From: Acinetobacter higginsii
GTDB lineage: Bacteria > Pseudomonadota > Gammaproteobacteria > Pseudomonadales > Moraxellaceae
Length of the DNA: 64,000 nt
Direction: 5' to 3'
Assembly (NCBI RefSeq): GCF_000369525.1
Contig: NZ_KB850073.1
Location: forward strand, 1 to 64,000
In this document: positions 60,043-64,000 of the stretch, piece after piece
How positions within the stretch are numbered: position 1 is the first letter of the stretch
How the letters are laid out: each line of letters opens with the position of its first letter
Notes under the pieces: model-generated
Database searches by the model: none
Told to the model about the DNA's origin: nothing
Seen by the model: only the letters and a program-made list of their open reading frames with translations
Position numbers and translations under genes: made by a program

Positions 60043-60393
60043 ATGTTACTAAGCAGTTTAGAGTCTGTACCGGGCCATGAAATCTTACGCCAGCTAGATG
60101 TGGTGTATGGCAGCACCGTTCGTAGTAAACATGTTGGTCGTGATTTGATGGCAGGTTTAAAGAATATTGTGGGTGGTGAGTTGACGGGTTATACCGAATT
60201 GCTGGAAGAGTCACGTCAGGAAGCCACTCAACGTATGATTGATAAGGCCAAAGGTTTAGGTGCCAATGCCATTGTCGGTATTCGTTTCTCAACTTCAAAT
60301 ATTGCCCAAGGCGCATCAGAGTTATTTGTCTATGGTACAGCGGTAGTAGTACAACCCGTTGCGCCTAAACTTCCTGATCCATTTGGCGCATAG
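60043..60393 (+). CDS. YbjQ (UPF0145) family protein, first copy
   Basis: A 116-residue protein of the YbjQ heavy-metal-binding-like family: GHEILRQLDVVYGSTVRSKHVGRDLMAGLKNIVGGELTGYTELL followed by ARxxAxxRM-type helix and a LGANAIVGIRFSTSNI strand. The frame is open from 59944, but that part overlaps the adeK terminator. The ATG at 60043 gives a family-like start (MLLSSLESVPGHEIL), though its ribosome site is weak. The family forms pentamers of unknown function. It stands 8 bp before a second copy. Confidence 0.88.
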   Translation: MLLSSLESVPGHEILRQLDVVYGSTVRSKHVGRDLMAGLKNIVGGELTGYTELLEESRQEATQRMIDKAKGLGANAIVGIRFSTSNIAQGASELFVYGTAVVVQPVAPKLPDPFGA

Positions 60394-60401
60394 GCAAAAT
60401 T

Positions 60402-60845
60402 ATGGATGGATTAATTTTTCAGATTGTCCTGTTTCTGATCCTATTTTCAGTCGGTTGGGGTTTTGGTCGTCATATCGAGCAAAAACACTTACGTGAGCTG
60501 GATCAGAAAGAAAAGCAATTTTCCCATATCCGTATTGATACCAATCGCTTTGTAGAAACCTCAGCCTATGGGCAAATGGTCAGCAGCAATGTGGTGATCT
60601 CCCACGATTATTTTAAGTATGTACTGGCAACCATTCGAAACTTCTTTGGTGGGCGTTTGGTCAGCTATGAAAGTGTGGTGGAACGGGCGCGTCGTGAAGC
60701 TGTGGTTCGCCTGAAGCAAGAAGCCCATGCCATGGGTGCAAATCATATTATGGGGGTTCGACTCAGTACTACAGAATTAGGGATGCAAGGTGGTATGGTT
60801 GAAGTGTTTGCTTATGGAACTGCCATCGTAAACGCTCCACATTGA
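60402..60845 (+). CDS. YbjQ family protein with membrane anchor, second copy
   Basis: A 147-residue paralogue of its upstream neighbour. An N-terminal membrane segment (about residues 5-22, QIVLFLILFSVGWGFG) precedes the YbjQ domain (from about 45, ending AHAMGANHIMGVRLSTTEL...VFAYGTAIV). So one copy is soluble and one membrane-anchored, which suggests that they may form a mixed oligomer at the membrane. Only 8 bp separates the genes, so they are co-transcribed. A terminator follows. Confidence 0.88.
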   Translation: MDGLIFQIVLFLILFSVGWGFGRHIEQKHLRELDQKEKQFSHIRIDTNRFVETSAYGQMVSSNVVISHDYFKYVLATIRNFFGGRLVSYESVVERARREAVVRLKQEAHAMGANHIMGVRLSTTELGMQGGMVEVFAYGTAIVNAPH

Positions 60846-60888
60846 TGACAGTAGCCTATTAGGGAATTACTGTAGTACCCATAAAATA

Positions 60889-60920
60889 AAAAATGCCTCA
60901 AATCATGAGGCATTTTTTAT
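60889..60920. terminator. Bidirectional terminator between the YbjQ pair and the MFS gene
   Basis: AAAAAATGCCTCA and TGAGGCATTTTTT arms with a short loop, T-runs on both strands. Confidence 0.92.
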
Positions 60921-60936
60921 CGCTTAGATTTTAAAA

Positions 60937-62565
60937 TTAATGAAATAAAACAATCGCCTTTTGTAAGGTAAACCAAATCCCTGCCAATAAAGGGAGACCT
61001 ACCACCAACCAAGCAAGTACCACCGTAATGGTCTTGGATGGCGCATGTGCTACATTATTTTCTATGCTTAGATCTTGTGATACTTTCTCATGAGCTAAAG
61101 CCTTTTCTGCGGCTAATTCCGCATCTGTCATATATTGATCTTCATCAACAGGTTTGATCAAGAGATTGAGCACAAATCCAATCGCTAACATAGCCGCCAA
61201 AATATACATAGCAACATCATAAGATTGAGCCTGAGTCACGCCATGTGCCAGTTGATAATCACGTATATTGGTAATCAATAAGGTCCCCAATATCCCTGCG
61301 ACAGACCATGCGGTAAGCAAACGCCCATGAATGGCCCCAACCATTTGTGTACCAAAAATATCAGCCAAATAAGCAGGTACAGTGGCAAAACCGCCACCAT
61401 ACATCGACAGGATGACACAGAAGGCTAAAACGAATAATGGTAAATTTTCTGCATACGCCAAGTGTGGAATCGAGACATACAACAAAAAGCCCAATGCGAG
61501 AAAAATAAAGTAGGTATTTTTACGACCAATAAAGTCCGATGTCGATGCCCAAAAGAAACGCCCAGCAATATTAAACAAGGACAGTAAACCGGTGAAACCT
61601 GCAGCAAAGGTTGCTATCTGCATTTTTTGCTCTGCGTTTAATTCATTAATCCCCACATCTAAACCGATGAGGCGTCCGCCAAATACCTCCTGTAGCAACG
61701 GCGAAGCCATTGCTAAAATCCCTATACCAGCAGAAACGTTTAAACAGAGTACACCCCAGATCAACCAGAACTGCTTGGTTTTCCATGCCTTATTTAAATG
61801 CACATGACGATTGGTCACAAGGCCCGTCGCCTGCGTTACTGTCGGTTGCCAGCCACTCGGCTTCCAATTTGAGGGCGGAATGCGGTAACCGAAGGCACCA
61901 CCAATCATAAAAATAAAATAAACGGCAGCCAGTACCAAAAACGTTTGCCAGACACCCACAGAGGTATCCGTTGCAAAGAACTTCATTAGCTTATCTGCCA
62001 ATGGCGCACCAATCATGGCGCCTCCACCAAAGCCCATAATGGCAAGACCTGTTGCTAAACCACGACGGTCTGGAAACCATTTAATCAGGGTAGATACAGG
62101 TGAAATATAACCAAGCCCAAGCCCTATACCCCCTATTCCACCTCCCAACCACAATAACCACAACTGATGCGTATAAACACCCAGCGCAGATAAGATCAAA
62201 CCACTTGCCCAGCAAAATGCAGCAACCACACCTGCCTTTCGCGGTCCTGCATGTTCAAGCCAACCACCAAACAAAAATGCGGATGAACCCAAAAAGACAA
62301 AAAATAGCGTGTACATAATGCTTAATGTAGACACACTCCAGTCGCAGGTTGTAGTGAACAACTGCTCAAGCAGACCTATATTTTTACATTCGATCGGGGC
62401 ATCAATTCCCAATGCTTTGGATAATGGCAACCAGAACACGGAAAAGCCATAGGCCATACCAATACTGAGATGAATCGCTAACGCGGCAGGAGGCAATAGC
62501 CAACGGTTATAACCAGAATGGGCAATCGTGCGTTCCTTGGCCAGAAGTGAAAGTCGTCTTTCCAT
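60937..62565 (-). CDS. MFS transporter, OFA (oxalate/formate antiporter-like) family
   Basis: A 542-residue transporter with 12 helices. The OFA-type GMAYGFSVFWLPLSKALG (near residues 36-53) and GGIGGIGLGLGYISPVSTLIKWFPDRRGLATGLAIMGFGGGAMIGAPLAD (about 140-190) are typical. It should move a small carboxylate such as formate, oxalate or a related acid. The frame is open to 62613, but the ATG at 62565 has GGAGATTG upstream and is chosen. The substrate is not known. Confidence 0.88.
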   Translation of the reverse strand: MERRLSLLAKERTIAHSGYNRWLLPPAALAIHLSIGMAYGFSVFWLPLSKALGIDAPIECKNIGLLEQLFTTTCDWSVSTLSIMYTLFFVFLGSSAFLFGGWLEHAGPRKAGVVAAFCWASGLILSALGVYTHQLWLLWLGGGIGGIGLGLGYISPVSTLIKWFPDRRGLATGLAIMGFGGGAMIGAPLADKLMKFFATDTSVGVWQTFLVLAAVYFIFMIGGAFGYRIPPSNWKPSGWQPTVTQATGLVTNRHVHLNKAWKTKQFWLIWGVLCLNVSAGIGILAMASPLLQEVFGGRLIGLDVGINELNAEQKMQIATFAAGFTGLLSLFNIAGRFFWASTSDFIGRKNTYFIFLALGFLLYVSIPHLAYAENLPLFVLAFCVILSMYGGGFATVPAYLADIFGTQMVGAIHGRLLTAWSVAGILGTLLITNIRDYQLAHGVTQAQSYDVAMYILAAMLAIGFVLNLLIKPVDEDQYMTDAELAAEKALAHEKVSQDLSIENNVAHAPSKTITVVLAWLVVGLPLLAGIWFTLQKAIVLFH

Positions 62566-62763
62566 GTACAATCTCCATACCTTCACTGCTAAAGAGAAGT
62601 TAGTATTATTCATTTGGGTCTAGGCAGCGATTCGCGCTGATGCCAGAGCTTGGTATTATGCTTATTTTTCAGTGAAGGCCAATCAAATGATTGTGCAAAA
62701 AATATCTTGTTCTTATCAAGTAGCTTTTTTTAATAAATAGTACATAACAGATTTAATGATTTA

Positions 62764-62797
62764 AAAAAAAATCCTGTGCCATGCACAGGATTTTTGC
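62764..62797 (-). terminator. Intrinsic terminator of the SDR/Dph6-like unit
   Basis: AAATCCTGTGC and GCACAGGATTT arms around a short loop, T-run on the minus strand. Confidence 0.88.
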
Positions 62798-63508
62798 TTA
62801 GGATTCGGCAAAGATCGCTTGCCAATAATGATAGGTTTTCTCTTCCCCATCTTCTAACTTAAACTGGTATGACATCTGACGAATTTCAGCAATTTCAAAT
62901 TCAACAGGATGTTTGAATAAACCGCCTGCATAAGCAAAGGTATGGTATTCGCCATTTTCACCACAAACATCAACATCGCTGGGCATCCGCTCAAGCAAAG
63001 CTGCATCGATATCCTGTCCAATAAACGACTCATCCAATTTACTGGCATCGGTCACGATGATTTTGGTTTGAATGCCTGAATCCAAGAAATCCTGCATCAC
63101 TTCAAGCGAGTTCAGATTCCATATCGGCTCAACCACTTCAATACCTAAAGGATGCAAACGGTCTTCACGATATTTGCGTACATCGCTGAGGTAAATATCA
63201 CCAAAGATAAAGTGCTCAACACCCTGTGCCTTAAAATGATTGGCTGCATCGAGCATACGTTGCTCATAGACAGGCAGACTTTTTGGTAGAAATACAGGAT
63301 AAAGTGGAATACCAATACTTTCAGCCTGCTTTTCAAGCAATGCATGTGGAATGGCATGCATAGATGACAACGCTGTTTCTTCATTGACCGTGGTTAATAA
63401 AGCAACTACCTCAAATTCATTTTGCTGTAAGACTTTATACAGTGCCAATGAAGAGTCTTTACCACCGCTCCAATTAAAAACAGCTTTCTTACGATTATTC
63501 ACACTCAT
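62798..63508 (-). CDS. Dph6-like ATP pyrophosphatase (adenine nucleotide alpha hydrolase family)
   Basis: A 236-residue protein with the PP-loop SGGKDS at residues 14-19 and the family ending GENGEYHTFAYAGGLF (about 182-197). In eukaryotes and archaea Dph6 amidates diphthine on EF2. Bacteria have no diphthamide, so this bacterial member must act on something else. ATP binding is sure; the substrate is unknown. Its ATG overlaps the SDR stop codon (ATGA), so the two are coupled. Confidence 0.87.
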   Translation of the reverse strand: MSVNNRKKAVFNWSGGKDSSLALYKVLQQNEFEVVALLTTVNEETALSSMHAIPHALLEKQAESIGIPLYPVFLPKSLPVYEQRMLDAANHFKAQGVEHFIFGDIYLSDVRKYREDRLHPLGIEVVEPIWNLNSLEVMQDFLDSGIQTKIIVTDASKLDESFIGQDIDAALLERMPSDVDVCGENGEYHTFAYAGGLFKHPVEFEIAEIRQMSYQFKLEDGEEKTYHYWQAIFAES

Positions 63509-64000
63509 TTCACTTTCATTTTGCGAATCATCTTATACAACAAGTTTGGTGACAATCGAGAAACCAACACACCCAATTGTTCTTTTTTCCCACCGACCAC
63601 AATATATTGCTCACCTGCCATCAAGGATTCCACCACACGCTCAGCAAATACATCGGCATCTAAACCATTTTCAATCGCTTCATCCTGATGGCCTTGAGGC
63701 TTGCCTTCACCATTTAAGGCATTAAAAGAGACATTGGTTTTGACAAAGCCCGGGAAGACCACCGAAACTTCAACACCTTCTGGTGCAACTTCAGCACGCA
63801 AACTGTTGGCCCACATATGAATCGCTGCCTTAGCCGCAGAATAAGTGGCACGATATTGTGTTCCTAATAAGCCCGCGACACTGGAAACGAACACTACTCG
63901 ACCTGATTTTTGTTGCAGAAAAGTCGGTAACACGGTTTTAGTAAAAAAGACCTGTGAAAAGTAGTCGACTTCCATGATGGCACGTTCAGTTTGCATGGTG
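63505..64000 (-). CDS. Short-chain dehydrogenase/reductase, C-terminal part (runs off the window)
   Basis: The frame is open to the window edge, so the N-terminal Rossmann start and cofactor motif are missing; only the last 165 residues are seen. The catalytic serine (VVFVSSVAGLLG) and YSAAKAAIHMW (Tyr and Lys four apart) are present, followed by the typical PGFVKTNVSF. The C-terminal KEQLGVLVSRLSPNLLYKMIRKMK tail resembles that of DltE/YqjQ-like SDRs. The substrate is unknown. It is the upstream gene of the Dph6-like gene. Confidence 0.92.
   Translation of the reverse strand, partial: TMQTERAIMEVDYFSQVFFTKTVLPTFLQQKSGRVVFVSSVAGLLGTQYRATYSAAKAAIHMWANSLRAEVAPEGVEVSVVFPGFVKTNVSFNALNGEGKPQGHQDEAIENGLDADVFAERVVESLMAGEQYIVVGGKKEQLGVLVSRLSPNLLYKMIRKMKVK

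Noticed and set aside
1..64000. CRISPR array, prophage, insertion sequence or tRNA genes
   Set aside because: No spaced short repeats, no transposase or phage genes and no cloverleaf-like stretch were seen in any gap on either strand.

Overview
This window is a chromosomal segment of an Acinetobacter species (Moraxellaceae). The evidence is the low-to-moderate GC content, the complete adeIJK efflux operon, the gltA / sdhCDAB / sucAB-lpdA-sucCD block with sucCD near trpS, a Bap-type giant adhesin and the rpoD/lipB/serS/cysG/lolA neighbourhood. The species cannot be fixed by eye. No prophage, insertion sequence, CRISPR array, rRNA or tRNA gene was seen. All calls come from reading the sequence and recalling protein families; no database was searched.

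Layout. 1-2.1 kb: the N-terminal part of a giant Bap-like type I secreted adhesin (minus strand) with a 582-bp tandem repeat. 2.5-6.2 kb: a cation/proton antiporter, a YpfJ-type zinc peptidase and a DUF808 (YedI) membrane protein. 6.3-12 kb: trpS, a probable sRNA gene (Aar candidate), the yqiJ-yqiK flotillin pair and a PhoD-like phosphatase. 12-26 kb: the TCA-cycle cluster, with sucD, sucC, lpdA, sucB, sucA and sdhBADC on the minus strand and gltA facing away. 26-33 kb: a DKNYY-repeat membrane protein, DUF1289, the tRNA hydroxylase trhO, DedA, a divergent LysR/LysE pair, a UPF0149 protein and a small acidic protein. 33-40 kb: rpoD, DUF493, lipB, an SCP2-like protein with an iron alcohol dehydrogenase, and an APC permease. 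40-46 kb: a flavodoxin-like reductase divergent from an HxlR regulator, a VOC protein, trmL, an orphan gene, cysG, serS and an RsiV/DUF3298 lipoprotein. 46-53 kb: a second orphan gene, lolA, pirin, rpmA-rplU, ispB and a large membrane protein of the so-called site-specific recombinase family. 53-60 kb: PAP2-adeI-adeJ-adeK. 60-64 kb: two YbjQ proteins, an OFA-type MFS transporter, a Dph6-like ATP pyrophosphatase and a truncated SDR.

How the parts work together. The 12-26 kb block supplies citrate synthase, the whole 2-oxoglutarate dehydrogenase complex, succinyl-CoA synthetase and succinate dehydrogenase from adjacent transcription units. The 53-60 kb operon is a complete tripartite RND pump whose first gene is a PAP2 phosphatase. 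A perfect 24-bp palindrome covers the -10 element of its predicted promoter and is probably the repressor site. Other regulatory DNA read directly includes a perfect 20-bp palindrome between the flavodoxin-like and HxlR genes, palindromes ahead of lipB and ahead of the SCP2/alcohol dehydrogenase pair, a 34-bp palindrome over the stop codon of an orphan gene, and a structured, possibly transcribed intergenic region at 52.9-53.0 kb.

Most of the window is conserved core genome. The least explained parts are the two orphan AT-rich genes (41947-42651 and 46368-46802), the 52.9-53.0 kb structured region and the Bap repeats. I found no clear new multi-gene system.
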